Assembly (NCBI GenBank): GCA_958295665.1
Contig: OY282559.1
Coordinates: 249,484,764-249,548,763, forward strand
DNA length: 64,000 nt
Direction of reading: 5' to 3'
DNA from: Tipula vernalis
Lineage: Eukaryota; Arthropoda; Insecta; Diptera; Tipulidae
In this document: one piece after another, positions 48,538 through 59,439 of the stretch
Layout: each line of letters opens with the position of its first letter
Position numbering within the stretch: the stretch's first letter is position 1
Translations under genes and position numbers: made by a program
The notes under the pieces: generated by a model
Seen by the model: the letters and a program-made list of their open reading frames with translations, nothing else
What the model was told of the DNA's origin: nothing
Database searches by the model: none

Positions 48538-49581
48538 TTTTATTTTTTTATTTTGGCATTAATAAGATAAATAATGCATGAAAATTATTGTTGAATGGAA
48601 TTTTGAATTTGCATGAACAAAAAGTCCCGAAATTAATATTTTCGTTAGAAAGAATATTTCGACAAAAACTGCATTGATCAAACGTGGAACATTTCGAAAT
48701 CAATTATTAGACTACATTACTTGTTGTACAGTGTACATACGAGGAATTGAATAATATATGCACAACAATTTAAATCAAAATACTGAATAGAATTCACAAA
48801 AATCGCTAATAATAATATAATATAGTTTAAACTGATTTCAAATAATTTAACTAAATAAAAATAGTAATAATAATTTAATTTCTAGCCATTACTTATGTAT
48901 ATAAAATTTTTATTTTTATTTTTTTTAATTTTAATTGAAAATTTTCTTAAATGTATTAATTAACTTACGATTAAACGCGTGTTGATTTGTTGTAGATGAT
49001 GAATGACCCTCACGTTGATTTATTGGTAACCAGTTAATTGTCCGTTTATTTTTTTTACAGCTCTATGTTTGTAATTTATTCTGCATAGATTTTAACGTGG
49101 TGCCAATATTTTTATTTTTTTTTTTCGTAGAACGACGTAAATTTACTTCTCAGCAATATTTTTATTGAAACTGATGAAAATTTTCTTCTTAAAATGATGA
49201 TGATGATGGTATATTACAATATTATATATGTGTCTTAAAGATGTTCCGCGAAGAAATATTTTACATCCGTTATAAAAATTATGGGATGATTTCGGAATTT
49301 ACGTATTTTTTTTTTTTAAACAAATCCTTTTTTTATTATTTATTAATAATGTGGGTTAATTATTAATATCACACAGTTACAATACGCCTTGTATAAAATA
49401 ATTATTTATATCACGAAATAACATGGCTATGCTTCACAATTGTTATTAAAATTTTTTTTTAGCACTTTACGGTTTTATTTATCGTTTCTATTAGTTTCAA
49501 TTTGTTATTTCAGCGTTTATATTTTTTATTTTATGTTTTTAAGAGTTATAAACCTCAAAGTTTACTGAATTCTTCAGAGAA
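48538..49581 (-). other. Gypsy untranslated leader
   Basis: About 1 kb of AT-rich sequence between the primer-binding site and gag, without conserved open frames. It probably carries packaging signals (inference). Confidence 0.6.
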
Positions 49582-49599
49582 ATCCCTCCGCTGCCACCA
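49582..49599 (-). other. Gypsy primer-binding site
   Basis: On the minus strand TGGTGGCAGCGGAGGGAT begins two bases inside the 5' LTR. Its complement reads as a tRNA 3' end finishing in CCA (...CTGCCACCA). The exact tRNA was not identified. Confidence 0.75.
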
Positions 49600-49601
49600 A
49601 T

Positions 49602-49898
49602 AGTTCTGAATTCATAGGTTCACTTTGGGTTTGATAAAAACTCTTAAAAATTTGTTAGCGTGTTTATTTAATTTTTATTAGTAATTTAGTAATTATTAAA
49701 CATTTTGTATATATTATCTTTATTTATGCTATGTTGACTCGTTCACGTCTCGATCAAGAAGAATGATTTTATTTATTTTATATAATAATGTTATCGTTTT
49801 ATTTACAGCTGTTTACCTATACTAATCACAAATTAATATGATTGGTGATCAATATTATGATGATACTGATCATACAGTAGAACCTCAATTATATAACA
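49602..49898 (-). repeat. Gypsy 5' LTR
   Basis: 297 bp, identical by reading to the copy at 44117 except the innermost base here (A against T on the plus strand). It drives minus-strand transcription of gag-pol. Confidence 0.95.
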
Positions 49899-49902
49899 AT
49901 AT

Positions 49903-51074
49903 CTTAACTGACCTAATGGTACATGCCACTTCGAGATTTGCTGTTTGTTGTAAGATCGCTAATTCGCAAGTCATTGCGTTATAAATTAGCGATATTTCAC
50001 ATAAAAATCGGTTATTTTGGAATCGTTGGCATTGTTTCACTTCTTCTCTTGTTAGTAATGTAAAATGTTCCCGGTGATCATCTACTGCTAAGTATTCCGA
50101 ATTGGTGCTAATGTACGACTGCGTGTTGTTGTGCACAATATTAGGAACTGGAAATACTGCCAATAGGGTATAGTCCTACGCAAAGGATAGAGGAATGGTG
50201 ATTTTTATTATGATGTTGCCCTGGGTTACTCTACTGCATAATCTCATGCGTGATATATGTGAAGGAGATCAGAGATGACATGCCCAGGTATGGTTATGGT
50301 TGTTGGTATGTGTCGTTTGATTAATTCGAGCTCTTGTTGTAATTGAGCGGGGGCAAGTAATGAGGGATGCAATAAATTCTTGTGTGCGTGCTGGACCACA
50401 TCAAGTAAGGCTTGCTGCGTGTCTTCCAATTTTTTTAGAATTAACATCAGTTCCATTGTTGAGGTGAATATCGAGCGAATTTTTTCTTCTTTGATGGAGT
50501 ATTCATTTAATAATTCCATTTCAGCATTCAGCCTTCTCTGCTGCTCTATCAGGTTGTTTAATGATTCCATGGTGAGATTTGAATTTTGCTTTACTAGTTT
50601 AATTGTTTTGTCTATTATGGTGGTATGACTCTTTGTCAATGACTCTAATTGTTGCTCATCGTTGTTTATGGTTTCAAATTATGCCACATAAAATCTTGCC
50701 TCACGTTCTGTCAAGATCCCAAACATATCGCCTAGTACTAGGCCTATGGTGTCTCCTAGGGCCCGTTTCGGTCGTTGTACCTCCTTATTACTTGCTAAAG
50801 ATAATTCTTTGTCCGCAATCAAATTGTTGTATTGCCATTGAATTTGTTGAAGAATTAGGTCGCAATTTAACCCAGCTATATTCAAGCATGCCGCCTTTAA
50901 TTCATGTTGTGTTTGCTTAAAGGTTTCAATTTCTTCCCAGTAATTGCTCATGTTGTAATAAATCACTAATATCCATTTCATAGCTACCACTTCGAGTTTA
51001 TCTATTTCTTCGAAGTAAATCCCTGTGGAGTGATTGAAAGGGGTTATGTGTACGTTGGCCTGTACAAGTCCCAA
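49903..51074 (-). pseudogene. BEL/Pao env, N-terminal and middle part (fusion-type envelope)
   Basis: Minus-strand frames 51074-50679, 50639-50244 and 50163-49903 form one decayed envelope-like protein. It shows a furin-type site (RPKR) followed by ALGDTIGLVLGD, a fusion-peptide-like stretch. A heptad-rich region follows (MESLNNLIEQQRRLNAEMEL), then a Cys-containing ectodomain piece (EVKQCQRFQNNRFLCEISL). This layout resembles the F-type envelopes of baculoviruses and errantiviruses, also acquired by some BEL elements. An in-frame TAA lies at 50679-50681 and a frameshift between 50244 and 50163. The Gypsy element interrupts the rest; the membrane anchor is at 43617-44112. Non-functional. Confidence 0.65.
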
Positions 51075-51130
51075 AAAGCAACAAATGGATACTGAGGCTA
51101 GCGCTAGATGATTGATGGTCCCTCTGTTCT

Positions 51131-53300
51131 TTACGTGTCTACATTTTCACATTTGACTGTCGTTACCCGGACTAAATCATCTTTTCCAGCGTGTGTTTCC
51201 ACGATTCTCCCTAGCTTCCACCGTGTGTCAGGTTGTTGGTTGTCTTTTAATAATAACAGGTCGTTAATGATTAAGTTTGACTGGCTGCTCTTCCATTTAG
51301 GTCGTTGTTGTAGTGGGTAGAGGTATTCGGAGGACCACCGTTTCCAAAAGTCCTGAACCATTCTCTCGACTACATGCCATCTCGTTCTTAACGATATGCG
51401 ATCAATTTCTGCGGCTGGTAGCACCTTAAGAGAATCTCCTATCAAGAAGTGCCCCGGCGTCAGTGCTGACAGATCTGCAGGATCACTTGTCAGCGGCGTT
51501 GGGGGGCGAGAATTGAGACATGCTTCTACTTGTGTAGTCACGGTACATAGCTCCTCGAAAGTTAGTGTTGTTTTGCCTATGATCCGTTTGAGACGGAATT
51601 TCATTGATTTAATGCCTGCCTCCCACAATCCACAGAAATGAGGTGTAAGAGGTGGTATGAAGTGCCAATTGGTTCTATTGTCAATCATGGTGGCAATGTC
51701 GCTTGGTAATGTCGTCATTGCCATTAATGATCCAGAATTTGTTTCTTAATGTTCCTAATGTCAATTGTGTTCCTCCATGTAATGTACCAATATGAGCATT
51801 TTCTATTATTCTTTTTGTAACTATGTTGTGCCTGCTCACGATTACTGGGTTTTTGCTTGAACTTGGGAGTCTTGAATTTTGTAGCCGTCCGTTTACCCAT
51901 AGCAAACCGTTTTCATCTATAGTTGGATTTAGTGATATAATTTTCCTCTTCGTGCTGATCTTTTCGGCTTGATTAAGACGGCTTATTTCCTTATAGAAAT
52001 CTTGTCCTTGTACGAGCTTGAGAATTATTATTTCTGCGCTTTGGAGTTCTGCACCAGTTAGTTCATTTCTATTGTTGTTTCTACGCGAGCTGTTGTTGAT
52101 GAACCTTTTGCAATATGCGACTATACGCTTCAATTTGTTGTAGTTGGAGCATCGTTCGAATAATGGAAAAGCGTGATCTTCCGTAGTTATTGTCATAATT
52201 TTTATCGCTTTTTCTTCTAACTCCTCTGGTTTATGCGTGCTACTTCGCCTAATAAGGTTGATTGCCTTCCATCTAGTGAGCTTTTGTCGAAGAAAATCTT
52301 AACCTTCCCACCACAATTTGTTTTTTATGAGTGCTAATGGTGTCGTACCACGTGAAGCAATATCCGCTGGATTATTGCATGACTTTACGTGGTGCCATGT
52401 TGCTGCTGGTAGCATAGTTTTTACTGCCGAAATTCGAAAGTTTTAAATTTGTTTGGTTCCCCTGTGATCCAACACAGTGCAATGGTCGAATCTGACCACG
52501 CATATATTTTGAGGTTGTTGATTTTCACACATAGTAGAGTTGCATTTAACTTCAATCGAGGAATGGATAGCTTTATTTTGGTTGGCGCGACTCTTGTCTT
52601 CGAGGTTAATAATTGTGTTGTTATAATCCCTTCTTTATTTGTTGTTCGACAATATATTGTGGCTGCGTATGCGCATTCTGAGGCATCAGCGAGCCCGTGA
52701 AGCTCCGTTTCGACCTCGTCTGTTGTCCATACGAGATTGTCCATACGAGAAGATGTCCATACTTCTTGCATCATGATTTTTGCTGTGATTGTTATTGGGG
52801 AAAGCGATCCAACGGGATCAAAGAGCTTGGATGAGGCGGATAACAGTGAGCGTTTGGTTGGCTGTTTGTGTGATAGTTGTAATGTTTCTATGTTTAATTT
52901 GAAAAGGTCTTAATGCAGTCATTTAACTTGATTTGAACGTCACCCTTGCCGTGTAGTTCTCTGGGAATATGATTCAAAACTTCCCTTGAGTTAGAGAACC
53001 ATTTCCTTAAATTCAGTCCACCTCGCTCTGTGAGCATTTTTAATTCTTGTACAGCTCGAGTTGCTTCCTCTATGTTTTAGAACCTGTTAACAGATCATCT
53101 ACGTATATGATGCTTGCTTCTATTGGATAATCATTATTTCCGTCGTTAGCTAGTTGTTTTAAGGGTCTTATGGCTAAAAAACTGGCGGCTGTTGTTCCGT
53201 ATGTCACCGTTTTTAACTCGTATGCCTCCATTGGCTTGGAGGGATTGCTTCGCCATAGTATTCGTTGATAGTTCTGATCTTGTTTGTTAATCCAGACTTT
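51131..53300 (-). pseudogene. BEL/Pao pol: RT end, RNase H, integrase without catalytic core
   Basis: The minus strand starts inside RT (QNYQRILWRSNPSKPMEAYE, VTYGTTAASFLAIR, IIYVDDLLTGS with YVDD at 53094-53105). It goes on to SSKLFDPVGSLSPITI, typical of the BEL segment after RT. RNase H follows (52774-52421: LHGLADASECAYAA, IYAWSDSTIALCWI, then shifted HHVKSCNNPADIASRG). The integrase zinc region is at 52196-51700 (HNIVTKRIIENAHIGTLHGG, LRNKFWIING). At about 51715 this jumps to DIATMIDNRTNWHFIPPLTP, GLWEAGIKSMK and the DUF5641-type tail (LTPGHFLIGDSL, RWHVVERMVQDFWKRW, ending 51131). The stretch with the first two catalytic Asp is deleted. There are several frameshifts. The RT N-terminus, protease and gag are absent; a foldback-like element abuts at 53312. 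Confidence 0.85.
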
Positions 53301-53934
53301 GGATGAAAAGTTGAAATCGAATCCGAAACCTGTTTTGCCCCATCACGTCGGCGTTTTTTTAAAATCTCAAAAAACAACTTGAAACTATATAACACAACAA
53401 TATCAACCCTTAAACCTTATAACCCTACACCTTCATAGCTAACCTTGAGATCGATAACGTATAACCCTAAAACCTATAACCTCAAAATCTATAACTTCAA
53501 AACTCATAAAACTCAAATTCCAATAAACTACAAACCAAAAATTTATAAAAAAAACAAAAAAACTTACACGCAAAACTCATACCCCAATCTCGGAGAGTTT
53601 TAGCTTTATAATTCCATACGTCCATCACTTCATAATCTTAAAACCCATAAACTCCACAATCGTGAAGTGTAACATAAGAAAATTGCATGCACAATATAAT
53701 TCCGAATCATGTAGAATTAAATTTCATAACTCCACATCGCCATAACTTCATACAACCTAATCCCTCAAAACTCCATAACCACAAAAGTTCATAATCCTAT
53801 AGCTCCATAATCCCATAGCCCTACAATCAAAACTTATGCTCGAGACTTAATTCTTGATTTGGAGAAAGTTTGAACCAGATATTTAATCATACTTCTTGTA
53901 TAATTTGGGTCTCCAAAACTATAATTCAATAAGG

Positions 53935-55260
53935 TCAAGATTTCCTGCATTGTAATAACCTACATTTAGGGATACCCAGGAACAACGACGTGGACGTAGC
54001 ACATTTCTCTTCCCTTTGGGGTGCTTGATTTACGTCAGTCCCTTTGACTTTGTAAGTAGCCATTTCATGTGTTTTCAGTTTTAGAGTGATAACGCGTTCG
54101 TTGTCTCTCTTCAAAGACCAACAGGAGTCTGCCAAAATATGGCTACCCCAAACACCGTGATATCCCTTTTCAATATCTTTTAAAACCTGGTGGAATCTTT
54201 CACCCTTCTCTTCCCTAAAATCACCTAAATTTTCAGGAAAATACTCAGTATGAGGCATCCCATATTTTTAAATTTTTTTACCATATGATCTACTATAGTC
54301 ACATAATTAGGATCTTTCCTATTTCCTAGAAATTTTTTCGTAACGTTTCGAAAACTTTGCCAAGCTGCTCATTGTCTTTCAAAAGTTCTTTAATTTGTGG
54401 TCCATCAAAAACATCATCTCTTATTTTCGCATCAGACAATTTAGAAAACTTTTCAAATACATATGTACATAAAAGCTTTGCTCTCCATAGTTTTCATTGC
54501 TTTGACGAATTGTTTTACAAGTCTCAGCTTTATATGTAATGGTGGAATAAGGATTACTTTATCTGTTGGTATTATACTCTGTTTTGAGATAGCTTTTAGT
54601 TCCTGGAGTTAAATTGTTTCTAGTTGGCCAATCCTTTTTCACATAATGTTCGGCATGAGCTCGGTTATCCCGTTCACATAGACAACATGGATGTTTTGTG
54701 AAACCACTTTGTTGACCTAATAAAATTGTCATTATTTTTCAATATCCGCATATTTTCCACTTGTGTTTAGCGTAATCCAATTTTTCGTGTAGGAAGCAAA
54801 GGTTGTGGTACCCTTATTAACCATAAACGAATGACCAACAGGTAACGGAGCAAAATGATAAACTAAATTTTTTGCGTTTGTAAAATATTTTCTAAATTGG
54901 ATATCTCTTTCGCGATAAAAAGTTCCTGGAGCTAGGCAATTTTTCTCTTTTAATTTTGACGCCATTAGTTCAGAAATTTCTTTTGAAAGTCAAAGTCTAG
55001 CATTTCGGAAATTATGCTCTTCTTAAGAGAAGTCATTGGGATTTTTCCCGTCAGCGACGTCATCAGCTTCGATGACCGACATTTCCATTACACTGTTATA
55101 TTTTTCGATAGTAGTATTACTTCTTTTACTCTCTTTAGCTTCAAGAATGGTACGACAAGTCACATATTCAACAGAACAAACTTTCGTTAAACAAAAATAG
55201 TAATCCTTCTTATGATTTTTTGGCTTCCGCCAGATCGTTGGAGAAGCAAATGATTGAGCA
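53935..55260 (-). pseudogene. decayed uncharacterised gene inside the foldback-like element
   Basis: Minus-strand blocks run in the order known to me from an uncharacterised multicopy arthropod/cnidarian family. They are WRKPKNHKKDYYFCL (about 55225), LMASKLKEKNCLAPGTFY (54965), PLPVGHSFM, LGQQSGFTKHPCCLCERD and HYVKKDWPTRN (about 54720-54610), and YFPENLGDFREEKGERFHQV and HILADSCWSLKRD (54258-54080). Cys pairs in YYFC and CCLC suggest metal binding (inference). Multiple stops and shifts break it. The family has no assigned function. Its position between inverted arms suggests it is, or was, cargo or the mobility protein of this element. Confidence 0.6.
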
Positions 55261-55424
55261 AGGATTGATCATTTCACTTGTTTCTATACCAAAAAAGTCC
55301 TGGTATCTACTTCAAAGTACATCTGTGAATAACTTGCTAAGTTTACTCACAACATATTCACCAAAATCAATGTCTACATGTCTTTCTTGTAACATTATAC
55401 TCTTCAAAGGCCAAGTTACCCACC

Positions 55425-55625
55425 GTTGTAGAGCTGCGGTCGTTTGACCGCAGCGATCAGTCGCCGATACTGGGGTTCCGACTTCCTGCATCGTACTTTC
55501 CCGTGTGCCGACCATGACGGAATGAGCGCCATGATCCAGGGTCTTTGCCCGATCGCGGAACAACTCCGTTGCCTACCGTCACCGCTTGGAGGTACCCTGG
55601 ATGCCGACACACGGCAAAACTGTCA
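55425..55625. other. GC-rich 200-bp block within the foldback-like element
   Basis: Sharply higher GC than both sides. It starts with a 9-bp-arm palindrome (GCTGCGGTC-GTTT-GACCGCAGC) and ends near ACACGGCAAAACTGTC. No homology recognised; it may be a small insertion such as a SINE. The boundaries are approximate. Confidence 0.4.
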
Positions 55626-56124
55626 AATTTAGAACTAAAGTCTTACGTGAAAGTACATTTACTGCTGCATTTTAGGGTAATACGGTTATGCGTTTATAGG
55701 GTTACAAGTTAAAAGGTGATGGAATTATAGAGATATGGTGTCGTGGAGTTTTAACTGTCCATCTCAAAGTATTTTTTTGTCGCATTTAAGAGTTGTAGGG
55801 CTATGTGGTTTGGGATTTATAGGGTTATGAGGTTTTGGATTACAAGGGTTATAGGATAGTGGGGTTATAGGGTGATGGGACTTCAGGGTTATAAAGCTCA
55901 AACTCTCAAAGATTGAGGTTTGAGTTTGCGTGTAAGTTTTTTTTTAGTTTTTTGCTACATTTTGAGTTTTTCGTTTATTGGGATGTAAGATTTATGAGTT
56001 TTGAGGTTATAGATTTTAACGTTTAAGGGTTGATATTATTGGGTTTTATAGTTTCAAACTGTTTTTTGAGGTTAGAGAAAACCGCTGACGTGATGGGGCA
56101 AAACGGGGTTCGGATTCGGTTTCA

Positions 56125-58224
56125 GCGACCCAAAAAACATATAATCCGTTTGGTCTGACTTAAGGAACCCTCCACTTATTTTTTTTTGTAGTCCTGTTTA
56201 ACCAAAGTCGTTGTTAACATCATAAAAACTCAATCTAAATTTATAATACAGCTGTAATCCTTAAAACAACTCCCGGCTTAAACAATTTGTTTTTACAACA
56301 AAGACACAAATAAAAGCTATCGGTGAGTCGTTTTTCTCAGTTGTAGTTTATTTCTATATAAGGACTTAGTACAGCTCCGTAAATGTTACGGAATAAAACG
56401 AAAATCTTATTGAATATGAAGATACTTAAATTGGTAAAGGTGGTAGATAAATACATTACAATCAATTTTCATATTTTCATTGTGTATCACAAAAAAAAAA
56501 TCATCGTCATACTTGGTACATACACAGCATGGTACTTTTTCTGATTCTTAAAGTCATAAAAATTATTTTTATTCTATTTATCTTTATGACACAAAATAAA
56601 AAAAAATTCTAAAAATTTGTATCAATTCCATAAATTTTTTAGGAAAATTGGTGGAAAATTTTTTTCCGCTGTTTTTATTTTTATTAGTTTAAAAGAAACA
56701 TACATGGAGTTTTACTTTGTATATTATGGAAATAAAATCGTTATTTACATCAAATATATACTTTCAGCTGATGTTCTTATGAACTTTCATAAAGAGTTTC
56801 AGTACTCGAATACTGCACACCGTTTGGAAAAAAAGAAGCACAAAAGACGACTTGACACAACTTTTTGAAACGACCCTCATAACTTATTTAATATAAAATT
56901 CCTTTTCAAGCGATGACGATGATACATTTTACATGAAACGTTTGTGTACTGTCACCTTTAGTGGATATACTATTTAATAGTTAAAGAGTTAGTAGTTTTT
57001 AAATCCATTAATTTATGGTGATTGACATTTATAACACTATGGGCATGTGATTATAAATTTGCCATCTCGAATATAGTTGTGTTCATTGTTCCGAAATATC
57101 TGATTTCCTCGTATATTATGCCAGAATCTAATATTTTCAACTCTTCAACAGTATTCCTTATATCCTTTTAATGTTATTTTTTTTGGGCAAAAATAAATTT
57201 TAAACGATTTATCAGGATCTATCTCTCAAATAGTTTTCTTATTTCCTTTTTGAACAAAAGAATGTAATGGAATTGATACAATCACTGATTACGATCAGAT
57301 TGTTTCGTTTCGTTCGTACGATTTTTTTTTTGCTGGCAATGAAAATAAGATTTTTACCCATTCATGCCAGAAGATGTTGTTATTTTTGTTGCTGTGTTTC
57401 TTGACAGTTATTTATGGCCTTTCATTTTTTGTAGATTTTTTATTTTTTATTATATATGTATATATGTGGTTAGTTATGTTGTATGCGTTTGTTGTATATT
57501 TGGATGGTATAAACTTTAGTGACCTACAATTTTGATGTGCTAAGGCTGGGATTATAAAGATGGGATTTCGTTATATTTTACTGGAAATTAGTGATATGCA
57601 TAATCCGATATTACAATTCAATCGTGATTATGTATATGAAAGAAAGTTCGTATATTTTCATTAAATAACTTAATTCATTTAGATAATCGCCCTCAAATTT
57701 TATTTAAATACTTTACGTTGGAATTAATGTCAATTATTGCTATTAGGATAAAAGGGTCACAGTTCAAAAATATAGAGCTTTGCATTAGTTGTAGGATATG
57801 AAAACCGACCTAGAGAGTTTACATATGGTGACACTTTTCATTTCGTTATTTAATCGTATGCATACACAATCGTATGCATGCTAACGGCAACACTTAGGGC
57901 TGTTTGAAACGTTCGAAGCTGCCACTGCACAAAGTTACCGACTTTTAGAAAAGCGTTAATCGGTAAACTATTTCTGAAAACCCGATTATCAGTCATTTAC
58001 CAGTATATTCAAATATAAGTACAAATATACAAATGTACAACGCTTGACAGAGATTTCGAAAGCGCTTCCTTCGAAGGAAAATTAGATCGCAAGGATAAAT
58101 ATAGCAAAAAAAAAATGTTGCGTACAAACGTATCACAAGGCAAAAATATCGCAAACACAAATATCGCAAGCTAAAAATGTTCCATGTAAGATGTAAATTT
58201 TTTGATAATTTTTGACGTTAGGAT
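56125..58224. other. 2.1-kb non-coding stretch
   Basis: AT-rich; the only longer open frame (56617-56868 plus) shows no motif. A short repeat (CGTATGCATACACAATCGTATGCATG-type words) lies near 57855-57880. Confidence 0.45.
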
Positions 58225-58450
58225 TGTGATTAATTAATTAATAATAATTGCTTCGTCAATCTCGCAGACACGGATGAAAGAGTTTTTTTCGCCCTTATCG
58301 CTTCTTTATCCACAAATGTTAAAAAAAAAAAAACTTTTGTAAATATAAAAATTTTTCTAATGCATTTTAATTCGTTGTATACCTTAGAGAATGGGGCTGC
58401 CGCCCTCAAACCCCCGCTTTTCCAGAATTTATACAATTCTTCCTGTTGTA
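58225..58450 (-). mobile_element. second Merlin fragment, homologous to 17535-17735
   Basis: The reverse complement matches the Merlin element over about 200 bases. GGAAGAATTGTATAA.TTCTGG, GGCGGCAGCC, TCTAAGGTATACAACG, GAAGCGATA.GGGCGAAAAA and GAAGCAATTATTA occur in the same order. Only the transposase-tail/3' region is present. It is a truncated relic in opposite orientation to the first copy. Confidence 0.75.
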
Positions 58451-58774
58451 TCCCTATTACAAGTCAAATTATTGCTCACAACGTAAAGCGATTAAATTTG
58501 TGGCGCAACATTTGAATGCGATGACAGTTGCATGCGAAAACCACCTGGTTATATAAATACTAACTAATTTTTTGTATATCGTCAAACAAATTTTTTCAGG
58601 AGACAATAAAAACTATCTCACTCTCCTTACGGTATATACAAAATCTTTTGGTAGTTTAGAAACGGCAATTGATTCACAATTTCCCCCTATTTCGTTTAAT
58701 ATGAAAAGCGGAAAACTGAAAAATATGGATTTACATATTTGCGTTTCTCGTCGACGATATGCTGGTTTGAATAT

Positions 58775-58995
58775 GAGTTGGATGCTGAATTTCGGGTTAA
58801 CTTCATGCTTAAGTTAGAGGTCAATTTGTGGGTTGAGTTGAAGTTGAGTTGGGTTTAAGTTGGGGTTGGATTTGGGTATAATGGCCGGTTGGCCAGATTT
58901 TCATGTATGCTGGCTGAGCATTGAGTTGAGCGTTGAGTTTGCGGTTAAGTTGAAGGTTGAGTTGGGTTCCATTTGCGCGTTGAATTGAGGCTGAG
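58775..58995 (+). repeat. degenerate GTTGAG-type array, copy B left
   Basis: Words such as GGGTTGAGTTGAAGTTGAGTT and GAGCATTGAGTTGAGCGTT repeat with drift. The latter matches copy A left at 36372. Confidence 0.75.
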
Positions 58996-59439
58996 TCATC
59001 AATAATACAATACAGGATTAATTTTAAGGATCTAGAATAATTTCATTCCAATAGCATTTGTTTTAATATTATGTATGGCAATAAACATTTCACTCAAGTC
59101 TATGCCATAAAATCTTATAGATGCTATGCATTTATATTAATAAAAACTAAACATGCAAATTTGTTGTGAATTAATTTATTTAAATTATAAATTTTTATTT
59201 TTATTTTTCACCACCATTTTGGTACTACAAAAGTGTGGTTGGCGGCCAACACCAAGAGCGACGTGTTGCCGCGTTGAAATCCGAGACGAGACTGTTTTAT
59301 GTAATTTTATTTTGTATTGTCATTTTTTGTTGTGTTTTGTTTTGTGTCGCGCGGTTGGTATACAAAATAAAATATGGAATGGGCGCGTTGTTTTGACGTG
59401 TGGCGGTGAACGCATGTACAAACGCGTGACCGCCACAGT

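Larger units (their letters stand above)
44113..49902 (-). mobile_element. Gypsy (Metaviridae) retrotransposon, 5.8 kb, full ends
   Basis: Two 297-bp LTRs (44117-44413, 49602-49898) are flanked by ATAT (44113-44116, 49899-49902). On the minus strand the order is 5' LTR, PBS, about 1 kb leader, gag, pol, polypurine tract, 3' LTR. There is no env. The element sits inside the env of a BEL/Pao element in the same orientation. The LTRs differ, by my reading, only at the outermost base of one copy, indicating a very young insertion. Even so, pol has a frameshift and an internal deletion. Confidence 0.95.
53312..56124. mobile_element. foldback-like element with long degenerate-repeat inverted arms
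   Basis: The left arm (53312 to about 53830) and right arm (about 55640 to 56124) are inverted copies. Outer ends read TTGAAATCGAATCCGAAACC and, in complement, CTGAAACCGAATCCGAACCC. ACGTGATGGGGCAAAAC and AATATCAACCCTTAAA come next, then AAACTTACACGCAAA and AGAGTTT.AGCTTTATAA, in the same order in both. The arms consist largely of degenerate tandem words such as CCTATAAC and CTCATAA, as in foldback elements. The centre holds a decayed gene and a GC-rich block. The left end abuts BEL RT; BEL sequence does not resume on the right, so the original target was rearranged and no duplication is visible. Confidence 0.75.

Noticed and set aside
43617..51074. Recent infectious virus integration
   Set aside because: The envelope-like gene belongs to a BEL/Pao retroelement with decayed pol; stops, frameshifts and the Gypsy insertion show an old endogenous relic.
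53213..53395. Minus-strand open frame of 60 codons at the BEL/foldback border
   Set aside because: It is out of frame with the RT reading (QNYQRILWRSNP) and runs across the junction into the arm; a shadow.
55220..55447. Plus-strand 75-codon open frame
   Set aside because: Antisense of the decayed gene blocks read on the minus strand.
59153..59439. Leftward extension of the BEL/Pao frame as a longer protein N-terminus
   Set aside because: The residues before about 59440 are hydrophobic and Cys-rich and do not match pol. The open frame there is probably accidental read-through of flanking DNA.
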